Positions 37,486 to 46,108 of a DNA stretch of 59,053 bases are shown piece after piece (position 1 is the first letter of the stretch; each line of letters opens with the position of its first letter). The DNA is from Bradyrhizobium macuxiense. Lineage in GTDB: Bacteria; Pseudomonadota; Alphaproteobacteria; Rhizobiales; Xanthobacteraceae. The stretch lies in NCBI RefSeq assembly GCF_001542415.1, contig NZ_LNCU01000107.1, forward strand, positions 164,752 through 223,804, written 5' to 3'. A program made the translations under genes and the position numbers. A model generated the notes under the pieces. It ran no database searches and was not told the origin of the DNA. It saw nothing but the letters and a program-made list of their open reading frames with translations.

Positions 37486-38346
37486 ATGCTCGCCTATGAT
37501 CGGTTGATGACCATGGAGTTCCAGGACAAGGTTCAAGCGTACGGCACCAAGGACACAATCCTCTATGCAGCGAGCGTCGGGCTCGGTGCTGACCCGTTAG
37601 ATCGCGATCAGCTCAAGTTTGTCTATGAGAAAAATCTCTGCGCGTTGCCTTCGATGGTTCACGTGCTCGGTATGGACGGTGGATGGCTCAGCGATCCAGA
37701 AAATGGGATCAACTTGAAGCTTATGCTGCACGGGGAGAGTGGGTTACGCATCTATAGGCCCTTGCCAGCTGCTGGCTCGGTTACGAGCCGGCTAAAAATG
37801 CTTGATATAGTAGACAAGGGAGCTGACAAGGGGGCCCTCCTTCTCTTTAAGCGCGAAGTTCGTGAAACGAAATCTCATGAACCCATTGCGGACGTCACAG
37901 GGACCTTCTTTCTGAGGGGTAATGGCGGCTTTGGTGGTGTGTCAAAATCGCCGCCTGCACCGCAAGCGATCCCGGAGCGGCCGGCGGACGCAAGCTGTGA
38001 GATCAAGACCTCGCCTCAAGCAGCTCTTCTCTACCGACTCAATGGCGACAGCAATCCCTTGCACGCTGATCCGGATATTGCCGTTGCTGCGGGATTTCCT
38101 CGACCAATTCTCCATGGATCGTGCGCCTATGCCGTTGCTTGTCATGCCGTAATCAAAATGGCCTGCAGCTACGAGCCCGTCCGCTTACGGCGCTTCGATC
38201 TCCGTTTCTCGGCGCCAGTGTTTCCCGGCGAGACCATCCGCACCGAAATGTGGGCAGAAGACAATGGTCTCTTCGCTTTTCGATGCTTAGCAGTTGAGCG
38301 GTGCGTCGTCATACTGAACAACGGAGTTGCCGAGGTGACTACGTAA
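37486..38346 (+). CDS. MaoC family enoyl-CoA hydratase (double hot-dog)
   Basis: A 286-residue hydratase-2 type protein. The C-terminal half carries the active motif YRLNGDSNPLHADPDIAVAA, with the Asp and His dyad, followed by GFPRPILHGSCAYAV. The N-terminal half is the degenerate hot dog that holds the acyl chain. It resembles peroxisomal MFE-2 hydratase and steroid-degradation MaoC proteins. It would hydrate a trans-enoyl-CoA in the same CoA module as the ligase and the SDR at 41884, which looks like the matching hydroxyacyl-CoA dehydrogenase. TAGGAGA precedes the ATG. Confidence 0.9.
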   Translation: MLAYDRLMTMEFQDKVQAYGTKDTILYAASVGLGADPLDRDQLKFVYEKNLCALPSMVHVLGMDGGWLSDPENGINLKLMLHGESGLRIYRPLPAAGSVTSRLKMLDIVDKGADKGALLLFKREVRETKSHEPIADVTGTFFLRGNGGFGGVSKSPPAPQAIPERPADASCEIKTSPQAALLYRLNGDSNPLHADPDIAVAAGFPRPILHGSCAYAVACHAVIKMACSYEPVRLRRFDLRFSAPVFPGETIRTEMWAEDNGLFAFRCLAVERCVVILNNGVAEVTT

Positions 38347-38556
38347 CTCGGCAGTTTCTTAGTCATCCCTCATTCCAGGTCGATATGAACGCTCGCGATC
38401 TTGTCTGGGTAAAGTCGTGACGTCGGTGGCGATTTGAGCAAGCCGTCGGCCCTGCCGGCTCGCTCTACCAGTGATCGTTGAGGCTTATCGATCGTGATCG
38501 ACAAATCATCCAATACTATGGCTTGAAGTCTTGATCAGTGCGCAGGAGTGAAGAAG

Positions 38557-39786
38557 ATGACATTCCGTTCGTTAGCGGCACGCGTCGCTGCGTTGTCGGC
38601 AGCGGTGGTGATTGTCGCGACGCCGGTCAGTGCGCAGAAGAAATACGATACTGGCGCCACAGATACGGAAATTAAGATTGGCAACATCATGCCTTATTCC
38701 GGGCCGGTGTCGTCCGGCGGCATCGTTGGCCGCACTGAGGCGGCCTACTTCAAGAAGATAAACGATGCTGGTGGGATCAACGGCCGCAAGATCAGCTTCA
38801 TCAGCTATGATGACGGTTACAGTCCGCCGAAGGCCGTTGAACAGACGCGCAGACTTGTCGAGGGCGACGAGGTACTGTTCATGTACACGCCGTTTGGTGC
38901 GCCATCAAATACGGCCATTCAGAAGTACCTGAACTCAAGGAAAGTTCCGCAGCTATTCGTCGTCTCGGGTTCTTCAAAATTTGCGGACCCTCAGAACTTT
39001 CCATGGACTACGATGGGCTGGTTACCGTCATATCGGATCGAGGCGCGCATCCATGCCAAGTACCTTTTGAAGGAGAGGCCGCAGGCCAAAATCGGTATAC
39101 TCTATCAGAATGACGACGCGGGTAGGGACTACCTCGGGGGTCTGAAGAATGGTCTCGGCAACGAAGCCGGAGCCATGATCGTTGCGGAAGAGAGCTACGA
39201 CGTCTCCGAGCCAACTATCGATTCCCATATTATTAAGCTGAAGGCATCTGGCGCCGACGTCTTCATAAACATTGCGGCGCCAAAATTTGCAGCGCAGGCA
39301 ATCAAGGAGATTGCTGTCATCAACTGGCGCCCGTTGCATATTCTGGCCAGCTTTTCCCAGTCAATCGCTGCCGTGATCAGACCTGCGGGATTTGAGAACG
39401 CTCAGGGCATTATCTCGGCCACAACTATGAAAAATCCTGGCGACAAGCAGTGGGACAACGACCCTGGCATGAAGGCGTTCAATGAATTCATGTCGAAGGA
39501 CTTTCCGGAAGGCGACAAGAACGACCTCTATGCCGTCGCCGGCTACGGTATGGCACAGATGCTGATCCAGGTGCTGAAGCAGTGCGGCGACGACCTCACA
39601 CGCCAGAACGTTTTGAAGCAGGCAACAAACCTAAGGGACTTTCGCAGTGAGGTGCTTTTGCCGGGCATCAAAATCAACACCTCGTCGACTAAATACACTC
39701 CGATCAATGAGATGCGAATGGCGCGTCTCACTGGCGAGAAATGGGAGTTGTTTGGCGACGTCATCTCCAGCGACGTGCGAGAATAG
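38557..39786 (+). CDS. ABC transporter periplasmic binding protein (Liv type), paralogue
   Basis: A 409-residue receptor-type binding protein with a signal peptide (LAARVAALSAAVVIVATPV, cleavage near VSA) and the mature start QKKYDTGATDTEIKIGN, identical to the protein at 15388. The following segments (INGRKISFISYDDGYSPPKA, YQNDDAGRDYLGGLKNGLG) are parallel along the whole length. The ATG at 38557 is better than GTG 38548, since AGGAG lies eight bases before it. No Liv ATPase or permease is adjacent. It probably captures the acid that the CoA ligase activates, for a transporter encoded elsewhere or shared with livF at 14350. Confidence 0.92.
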   Translation: MTFRSLAARVAALSAAVVIVATPVSAQKKYDTGATDTEIKIGNIMPYSGPVSSGGIVGRTEAAYFKKINDAGGINGRKISFISYDDGYSPPKAVEQTRRLVEGDEVLFMYTPFGAPSNTAIQKYLNSRKVPQLFVVSGSSKFADPQNFPWTTMGWLPSYRIEARIHAKYLLKERPQAKIGILYQNDDAGRDYLGGLKNGLGNEAGAMIVAEESYDVSEPTIDSHIIKLKASGADVFINIAAPKFAAQAIKEIAVINWRPLHILASFSQSIAAVIRPAGFENAQGIISATTMKNPGDKQWDNDPGMKAFNEFMSKDFPEGDKNDLYAVAGYGMAQMLIQVLKQCGDDLTRQNVLKQATNLRDFRSEVLLPGIKINTSSTKYTPINEMRMARLTGEKWELFGDVISSDVRE

Positions 39787-40262
39787 CCTAGCGATAGGTG
39801 CGATCTGGCTAAAAAAGTGGTTTTAAAGGACTGAGATCCTTACAGCTGGGACCCGGTAGCAGCGGCCGCACGTCAGGCTAGATGTCAATGGCTGCAATCG
39901 GCCAACGGCCTCTTTCGTAAGGGGCGTCGCAATGAAACTGCAAACTAGGAGAGTCTCGAGAGATCGGTCAGGTTCGGCAGATCTACCTGTCGGACAACCG
40001 ACACAACCCTGGTCGCGGCTTCGGCGGCCTTTGACCGCCGCGGAACTGAACTGAAGCATCACTTGCACTCAATATTGTTCGACGTCAGTGAATCCACCGC
40101 TGGATGACATGCATCATCACGCACCAGCCAGGTAGCGGGACCGATGGATGCGTGTGGACACGTCTGGAACTTGAGCGGCTTGATAATCCAACGCGCCTTT
40201 TTCCCGAACAGCCGCGGCACCGGACGGGACGCTATCCCTTCGGCATGGGCACGCGCCAGGTT
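39787..40262. other. Convergent intergenic region with two hairpins
   Basis: Between the binding protein (plus) and the IclR gene (minus). Two perfect stems occur: TGTCGG-ACAA-CCGACA at 39988-40003 and CGGCGG-CCTTTGA-CCGCCG at 40022-40040. Neither has a T-run, but a bidirectional terminator role suits the convergent layout. No gene is recognised. Confidence 0.45.
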
Positions 40263-41150
40263 TTAGAGTGACGCCGCGGACCGCGACGGCGAGCACACGC
40301 CAAGCTGGGAAAGACGCCTTGAATGATCGATGACAGCCTTTCCAATTGTTTCAGCGGCATCCCTCGTCACTGATAAATAGTCTCGGGTAGCCCGAGCCAA
40401 TGTTTGATTGGGTTGCGCGAAAACGACCGTTATGTAGGCTTCAGGCTTTCCTTCTACGGTAATCGGCAAAGCAAAAGAGCAGGTCCGCGGGACGAGGCCC
40501 TCGACACGAAAACCGTAACCTCTTCGACGAACCTCATTCACAACTCTGCTCATCCCTTCGAGCTCGCTCTCTATAGCCGCGCCGCGCTTGCCCGAGGTTG
40601 CGAGCATAGATCTAACTTCAGCTTGCTGGTGTTCGGGTAAATTGGCGTAAAAGAGCCGGCCAGGGGAGGAGCGCAGGATTGGAGCCGACCAACCAATCCG
40701 AGGATTGGCCGCGACATGTCGCGATCGTGTTACCTGCCAAGTTGTCAGTGCATTTCCTTCAAAGCCGTGCAGCAGAACCGGCCAGCCGATAGCGCGATTG
40801 AGGTTCTCGATAACAGGGTAAGCCAATTCTGTTATCAACGACTGGAGGGTCAATCCGCACGACAGCTCCGCGACCTTCGTGTTCAGATAGTAGTGATCAT
40901 CTCCTGGTACTTGCCGCACAAATCGTTCCTCCACGAGAGTGTCAAGCAATCGATATATAGTAGACCGAGGTAACTTCGTTGTACGGCTCAGCTGCAGGAC
41001 GGTGGCGCGCGGCTGGGAATTGAGCGCCATTAAGATCTTCAACCCGCGCGCAAAACCTCGCACGCCCGCCGAGCTTATTTCATTGTCTGGTTCGTGGATC
41101 GTTGAGTTCGAAGGCAGACCTGTTCGGCACCCACTCAATCTAATTTCCAT
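40263..41150 (-). CDS. IclR family transcriptional regulator
   Basis: A 295-residue IclR protein on the minus strand. The winged helix-turn-helix spans about residues 30-95 (GVRGFARGLKILMALNSQPR, LPRSTIYRLLDTLVEERFV). The effector domain follows (TELAYPVIENLNRAIGWPVL, SSPGRLFYANLPEHQ, GYGFRVEGLVPRTCSFALPI). The last segment differs a little from the common LAVPV pattern. It looks like the MhpR-type branch that controls aromatic side-chain degradation. GGAGGAG precedes the ATG at 41150. The SDR gene is divergent, and two palindromes in the shared region are its likely operators. Confidence 0.92.
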   Translation of the reverse strand: MEIRLSGCRTGLPSNSTIHEPDNEISSAGVRGFARGLKILMALNSQPRATVLQLSRTTKLPRSTIYRLLDTLVEERFVRQVPGDDHYYLNTKVAELSCGLTLQSLITELAYPVIENLNRAIGWPVLLHGFEGNALTTWQVTRSRHVAANPRIGWSAPILRSSPGRLFYANLPEHQQAEVRSMLATSGKRGAAIESELEGMSRVVNEVRRRGYGFRVEGLVPRTCSFALPITVEGKPEAYITVVFAQPNQTLARATRDYLSVTRDAAETIGKAVIDHSRRLSQLGVCSPSRSAASL

Positions 41151-41309
41151 TGGACTCCTCCTCCTGCATCACCCACGTAGGTGACTGTCTTTGTTGCCGG
41201 CAATTTGCGCGACTATCCAAGCCCAGTCCACTCCTTGTCCCTGATTGGCCGCTATCTCTTCCCAAGCTGAATTGCAGCGGACTTCACGTGGTATGCGCCG
41301 GAACCTCAA

Positions 41310-41330
41310 AAAGTTCGGCAGCCGGACATT
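41310..41330. promoter_or_regulatory. Candidate IclR operator, site 1 (imperfect)
   Basis: The sequence AAAGTTC-GGCAGCC-GGACATT at 41310-41330 has the same length, spacer and core as the perfect palindrome at 41760-41780, with mismatches in each arm. It lies 160 bases upstream of the IclR start, so it could serve autoregulation. Confidence 0.45.
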
Positions 41331-41759
41331 TGCCGGTGCGCATGCATGCCAATCAGCCTTACAATGATACCGGAAATATGGACCGTCTCGCATCCCGGCG
41401 GCCAACGACATTTTAGGCTCGATGCTGATGCTGGACTGGTCCGAATGCCGGTCCGGCTAAGAAATCTCCGCTGGCCGGCCTTCAGAAGTTGCAGCGCGGC
41501 GCCAGCTCTTGCCTCTAACATTTGCCGGCCGCTGCTTTTCGGCAGGCCGCCTATCATTCGAGCAGGGTGCGGATCGTCTCATACGAAGTCGAGACGAGCG
41601 ACAATCTCGCTCGTTAGCCAGCGAGTTCGTGGCTCAAGGATAGAAGCGATGATGGCACAAGCACAGGCAGTTCGTTTCTTGCCACTCGCTTAGCTGTTTA
41701 TCAAAACTGTCTGAGATGACGGTACGACTGACTGCCACGCAGGACAGACGAAGGCAGAA

Positions 41760-41780
41760 AATGTTCGGCAGCTGAACATT
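41760..41780. promoter_or_regulatory. Candidate IclR operator, site 2 (perfect palindrome)
   Basis: AATGTTC at 41760-41766 is the exact reverse complement of GAACATT at 41774-41780, separated by seven bases GGCAGCT. IclR-family proteins commonly bind GTTC/GAAC-type palindromes. It lies about 104 bases before the SDR start and 630 bases from the IclR start. The remainder of 41151-41883 has no recognisable gene. Confidence 0.55.
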
Positions 41781-41883
41781 CTTAGGCTTGGGTCTCGCCA
41801 TGGATAGCCTTACTCGGCCAAGCCGGCTTATAGGGGAGTGAGCCTCCTGCCCGCGGCAGAACGCAGTGATCAAGGATAAGGTT

Positions 41884-42816
41884 ATGAACGCTAAGCAGAC
41901 CACCAGCAGCCTTGACGGCAAAGTAGTTGTTGTCACTGGAGCGGGTCAAGGTGTCGGAAGAGCTGTCGCGCTGCATGCGGCGCGAGAGGGGGCAAGCGTC
42001 ATCGTTAATGATCTTGGATCAAGCCCATCCGGCGAGGGCGCCGACAAATCGCGGGCAGAGCGCGTTGCGGATGAAATACGCTCCTTTGGAGGCTCCGCGA
42101 TCCCGAGCGTGGAGTCAATTGCCGAGCGCAAATCAGCGGACCGTATTATCGAAGCTGCGATGGATACGTTTAAGCGAATCGACTGCGTCGTGAACAATGC
42201 CGGCATCCTACGAGATCGGATGTTTTGGAACATGAGCGACGAAGAATGGAGTGATGTAATTCGGGTGCATCTCAACGGGTATTTCTATGTGTCCCGTGCC
42301 GCGGCCCCCCACTTCAAGGCGCAGAATTCGGGATCGTACGTGCATTGCACGTCCATATCCGCGTTAATCGGAAACGTTGGACAGGCGAACTATGCAGCCG
42401 CAAAGCTGGGAGTCGTGGGTCTCTCTCTCGGCATCGCTCACGATATGGCGCGCTTCAATGTTCGCTCGAACTGTATCGGTCCTTCTGCTTGGAGCGCACT
42501 GTTGGAAACTGTTCCTATCCGGGATGAGGAGCATCGCAAGCGGATGGACGACTTGCGGTTGAACATGCGGGCTGAACAGGTGGCTCCCTTGGTGACATTT
42601 CTGGCGAGCGACCTTTCTCGCGAAGTTACTGGCCAGATTTTCACTGTCCGCGGTAATGAGATATCGCTCTACACACAGACACGGCCATTTCGCACTGCTC
42701 ACAATAGTGAGGGGTGGACGGCTGATAATATTGCGAAGGTGGTGCTACCAGCATTTAAGGGAGACTTTTACCCATTGGTTCGCCATCCGGAACTCATCAA
42801 TTGGACGCCGTTCTAA
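41884..42816 (+). CDS. SDR dehydrogenase, MFE-2 hydroxyacyl-CoA type
   Basis: A 310-residue SDR. The cofactor motif is VVVTGAGQGVGRAVALHAAR, then DLGSSPSGEGADKS (the insertion typical of MFE-2/HSD17B4 dehydrogenases), NNAGILRDRMFWNMSDEEW, the catalytic serine in HCTSISAL and YAAAKLGVVGLS. The C-terminal tail is longer than in simple SDRs. AAGGATAAGG supports ATG 41884. It would oxidise a 3-hydroxyacyl-CoA made by the MaoC protein. It faces the IclR gene across the twin palindromes. Confidence 0.9.
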   Translation: MNAKQTTSSLDGKVVVVTGAGQGVGRAVALHAAREGASVIVNDLGSSPSGEGADKSRAERVADEIRSFGGSAIPSVESIAERKSADRIIEAAMDTFKRIDCVVNNAGILRDRMFWNMSDEEWSDVIRVHLNGYFYVSRAAAPHFKAQNSGSYVHCTSISALIGNVGQANYAAAKLGVVGLSLGIAHDMARFNVRSNCIGPSAWSALLETVPIRDEEHRKRMDDLRLNMRAEQVAPLVTFLASDLSREVTGQIFTVRGNEISLYTQTRPFRTAHNSEGWTADNIAKVVLPAFKGDFYPLVRHPELINWTPF

Positions 42817-43386
42817 AAAAGAGGAGCCGTAAGTCCAGTTTCGGATGTCGAGAGCTCAGTGTACTGGATGCGGCGGGGCAAGAGAGCTTTGGCTGGCAAT
42901 CCAGACATCGAATAAGCGGTGGTGGCTAGCGCCGAGAGACCTAGGACCTGGTGCAAATGAGCATACCTATTGTGGCTCGCGGCAGGCTTGATGCGTCGGC
43001 GGAACGAATATCTTGCGCGTCTTATCCCCCAGGAGCTGGACAGGCCGATGACAGAAGCGCGGCTTACCTAACCGACACTCTGATCATCAAATGGATCAGC
43101 AAGTACGTGCAGTAACGTCCCCTCGAAGGGGACAGACATGCGGAGGCGCAGCAGCTAAATCTGTTGGCTCTGCGAAATGAGCGAACAAACCGGCGATGGC
43201 CATCATCGATGACCAGACAGGACCATGAGCGGCCAGAACGAAAGCACATTCGCACTGCCCCGGCGGGCAGCTCCATTGATTGGCCAAGCGCCTGTCAGAG
43301 GCCTCTGAGCAGGTCGCCACGCTGGCGTACAGCGGACTAGATGCGGCGGGGTACTCGCCCGTTGGTGTGAAATGGGAAAACGAACG
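42817..43386. other. Intergenic, no gene recognised
   Basis: About 570 bases between the SDR and the Rieske oxygenase. Frames of up to about 154 residues on the minus strand overlap the Rieske gene and are shadows. A short plus-strand frame near 42958 (MSIPIVARGR) is too short and broken to call. I see no terminator with a T-run. Confidence 0.35.
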
Positions 43387-44436
43387 ATGACCTATCTGCG
43401 GAATGCCTGGTATGTAGCGATGTGGGCGGAAACACTGGATGCAGATGGGCCGCTCGTATCGCGTACTCTTCTTGATGAAGACATGGTGCTTTTCCGCCGG
43501 CCAGACGGCGGTATCGCTGCGTTGGAAGACGTCTGTCCGCATCGCTTCGCACCTTTGCACATGGGCAAGCTAGTCGAGGACGGAAGAAATATCAGATGCC
43601 CCTACCATGGCCTTGAATTTGACGCGTCGGGCACATGCGTAAGGAATCCACATGGGGATCGGATTCCTCCATGCAGGGTTCGAACATTCCCGGCCGTAGA
43701 AAAACACACGCTGATCTGGGTTTGGATGGGCGTCAGCCAGCCGGACTTGTCGCTTATCCCCGACTATTCTTTTCTCGACCCGGACTCAGGCTACCAGATC
43801 TCTAAGCGCGACCACGTCACCATGCGGAGCAATTATCGTCTGGTCGCAAACAACCTGCTGGACTTGAGTCACGCGGCCTATCTTCACGAGGGCATCCTAG
43901 CTTATCCGGAGTCGGTAAGAGCGGAGATTTCAGTCCGTGAGGAAGGCAACTATGTGTACGTCGAGCGGAACCGGACCAACGTCAAGCCGGCCTTGTTGCC
44001 AGATCTCCTTTTCCGGGGTGATGGGCAACCGGTCGACGTGATGACCGTGATGCGTTGGAGTGCGCCCTGCCATTTAATGAACGACAACATGACATTTCCT
44101 GTCGGCGGTAGAATTGAGGAAGGCGCCGGCTTGTATGGCGCTCACATTCTTACGCCGGTGACGGAAACATCTACGCTATACCACTTCGCGGCGGCACGGC
44201 GGGGCGTTCCTTTCGAGGGCGACGAACAGACTGCGGCGGAGGTCCGTAAGAAGATGAGCGAATTGCGTCGAATTGCCTTCGAAGAACAGGATGAGCCAAT
44301 TGTCGAGGCGCAACAACGGTATCTGCTCAAGCATCCCGAGGCTAAACCCGTGCTGCTGAAGATCGACACCGGGCCCGCCAGATGCAATCGGATTCTCGAC
44401 AAGTTGATCAGCGCTGAGACGCAACACGAACAGTAA
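43387..44436 (+). CDS. Rieske oxygenase alpha subunit, VanA-like
   Basis: A 349-residue Rieske non-haem iron oxygenase. MTYLRNAWYVAMWAETL is the start of VanA-type demethylases. The [2Fe-2S] ligands are in CPHRFAPLHMG and CPYHGLEFD. The mononuclear iron histidines are in NNLLDLSHAAYLHEG. The family includes vanillate O-demethylase and toluenesulfonate or phenoxybenzoate oxygenases. It needs a reductase (VanB), which is absent from the window. I choose ATG 43387, since the family starts there and GGGAAAA precedes it. Aromatic O-demethylation would fit with the LigW-like enzyme at 25430, but the substrate is unknown. Confidence 0.88.
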   Translation: MTYLRNAWYVAMWAETLDADGPLVSRTLLDEDMVLFRRPDGGIAALEDVCPHRFAPLHMGKLVEDGRNIRCPYHGLEFDASGTCVRNPHGDRIPPCRVRTFPAVEKHTLIWVWMGVSQPDLSLIPDYSFLDPDSGYQISKRDHVTMRSNYRLVANNLLDLSHAAYLHEGILAYPESVRAEISVREEGNYVYVERNRTNVKPALLPDLLFRGDGQPVDVMTVMRWSAPCHLMNDNMTFPVGGRIEEGAGLYGAHILTPVTETSTLYHFAAARRGVPFEGDEQTAAEVRKKMSELRRIAFEEQDEPIVEAQQRYLLKHPEAKPVLLKIDTGPARCNRILDKLISAETQHEQ

Positions 44437-45246
44437 CCATTCTGCAGCAAAACGCCCTCGATTTTTGGCCACGCGCCATCGCTGTATTGGTGGATACGGC
44501 GAACGTTGAAAAGTTCGACCCGCGAAAGCGAACTGTTTGCATCTTGGTCCACGGCCTGGTCGCATCAAAAGGCGAAGCAATCGTTGACAAATGAGCATGC
44601 ATTGAGACCGGAATGGGAGAGCCGCTCCCGATCGACACGTTCCAAAGCTCGCTAGCACCAAGAGCCGCAGGAGCCATCAGACCATAAGGATGCGCCCAGA
44701 ACGTTTCTTGCCCTCAGAGGCAGGTTCTGCGCTGTAAGTAAGACGCGGCTTTCCACCGGCGTGTTCCGATGTGCATCTCAGTGCTCGCAAGATCGGCACT
44801 CGCCACGAAAGCTTATCATCATCGTCGCGGCCACATCGGTGGTTTCCCGCAAGCGATGGGCTTAAGCGTCTTGGGCGGTACGCCCGGCCACTGCATCAAT
44901 CGCTGGATTTCCTTGCGGCACAGCGCCCGTCGTCGCAGAACACGATTCACGCCTAGCGCCTAGGCCAGGCCTCCTGGCGAATGGCCGATGCTTCTTTAAA
45001 GCCGCAGTTCAGATCCTGGTGGCGTAACTAATTCTAGGCGGGCATTCGCGAACGCCCGGACCGAGCCATAGGAGTGGTTTTCGGGCCTTCTCGCTTCCTT
45101 ATGAATTGTAGAAAGTCGTTAAATTTACTATAAGTTGTGTTCCGCGTCCTCTGCCGGTGAATGGCGCTTGCAAGCCTCGCCAAAGCGGCAGGAATCGATC
45201 CATCTGGGGATTGGACGGCCTAGACGAAATTATCTATATTTGGCCA
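44437..45246. other. Intergenic, one inverted repeat, no gene recognised
   Basis: About 810 bases. A frame at minus 44408-44677 is open but matches nothing and lacks a ribosome binding site. AGTTCG at 44512-44517 pairs with CGAACT at 44529-44534 (spacer 11), resembling the GTTC/GAAC sites of the IclR region. An AT-rich stretch at 45100-45140 is the likely promoter of the GntR gene. Confidence 0.4.
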
Positions 45247-45954
45247 ATGAATCGCAACTCTAGGACACATAAGGATACCTCCAGGACTTTAGCGGGGGAT
45301 ATTCACGAAAAGCTGAGGTCTCAGATCCTCAGCGGCCAACTGCGTGCGGGGCAGCCCCTTCGGCTCATGGCGCTATGCGACGAGTTTTCCGTAAGCCTGA
45401 CTATTGTGCGAGAAGCTTTGACGCGGCTTGCTACTGAGAGGTTGGTTCGAGCGAGACCCCAGCAGGGATTCACGGTGGCGGCGCTTACCGTTGAGGAGAT
45501 GAATGATGTCACCTTTGTGCGCTGCGAACTCGAAGGCCTGGCGCTGAGACGATCGATAGAGCTGGGTGGGCTGGACTGGGAGGCACGATTACTCGCTGCG
45601 CATCACAAGCTGGCAAATACATCGGTTCGTGATGACAGGAAGCCGACTCGGCCAAGTGATGCATTTGTAGCGGCACATGCGGAATTTCACGCTACACTTA
45701 TAGAAGCTTGCGAAAGCCCGGCGCTAATTGAGATCTGCCGTACTCTGTACGATGCCTCCGAGCCCTACCGCCGCATGTGCTATTTGTTGACCGACAATCG
45801 CCGCGCCAAAAAGGTGTCGGCCCATCGTGCACTTATGGAAGCTGCGCTCGCGCGTGACGCAGATTCGGCTGTTAAGCTGCTCAAGGTGCATTACGAGCAC
45901 ACTACTCGCAATCTCATTAACAATAACCTGCTCGAGAAGACGACGGCCGCCTAG
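45247..45954 (+). CDS. GntR family regulator, FCD type
   Basis: A 235-residue GntR/FadR-type protein. The winged helix-turn-helix includes IHEKLRSQILSGQLRAGQPL, LCDEFSVSLTIVREALTRLA and LVRARPQQGFTVAALT. The all-helical FCD effector domain has the acidic and histidine metal ligands (AAHAEFHATLIEACESPAL, then SAHRALMEAALARD). FCD regulators respond to carboxylic or aromatic acids and often repress adjacent catabolic genes. The start at 45247 has a weak ribosome binding site; the 30 codons upstream are not family-like. It reads convergently toward the HsaA-like gene and may control the divergent 47.3-48.1 kb promoter region. Confidence 0.9.
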   Translation: MNRNSRTHKDTSRTLAGDIHEKLRSQILSGQLRAGQPLRLMALCDEFSVSLTIVREALTRLATERLVRARPQQGFTVAALTVEEMNDVTFVRCELEGLALRRSIELGGLDWEARLLAAHHKLANTSVRDDRKPTRPSDAFVAAHAEFHATLIEACESPALIEICRTLYDASEPYRRMCYLLTDNRRAKKVSAHRALMEAALARDADSAVKLLKVHYEHTTRNLINNNLLEKTTAA

Positions 45955-46108
45955 GCGACGGCAGTCGCAGCCAGCAGGCGCCGGGCGATTTCCGGCGCCG
46001 GCAGGAGCGGCTCACAATTCAACGTCTCGCCCTTCGTTGCCCTCGGATCGGCCCCAGCTTCATCCTTCCAGAACCGGGCAAGCTTAAACTACTTTGAAGC
46101 CGGCGCCT

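Noticed and set aside
44408..44677. 89-residue minus-strand frame next to the Rieske gene
   Set aside because: No domain, no start signal, and it overlaps the end of the Rieske gene.
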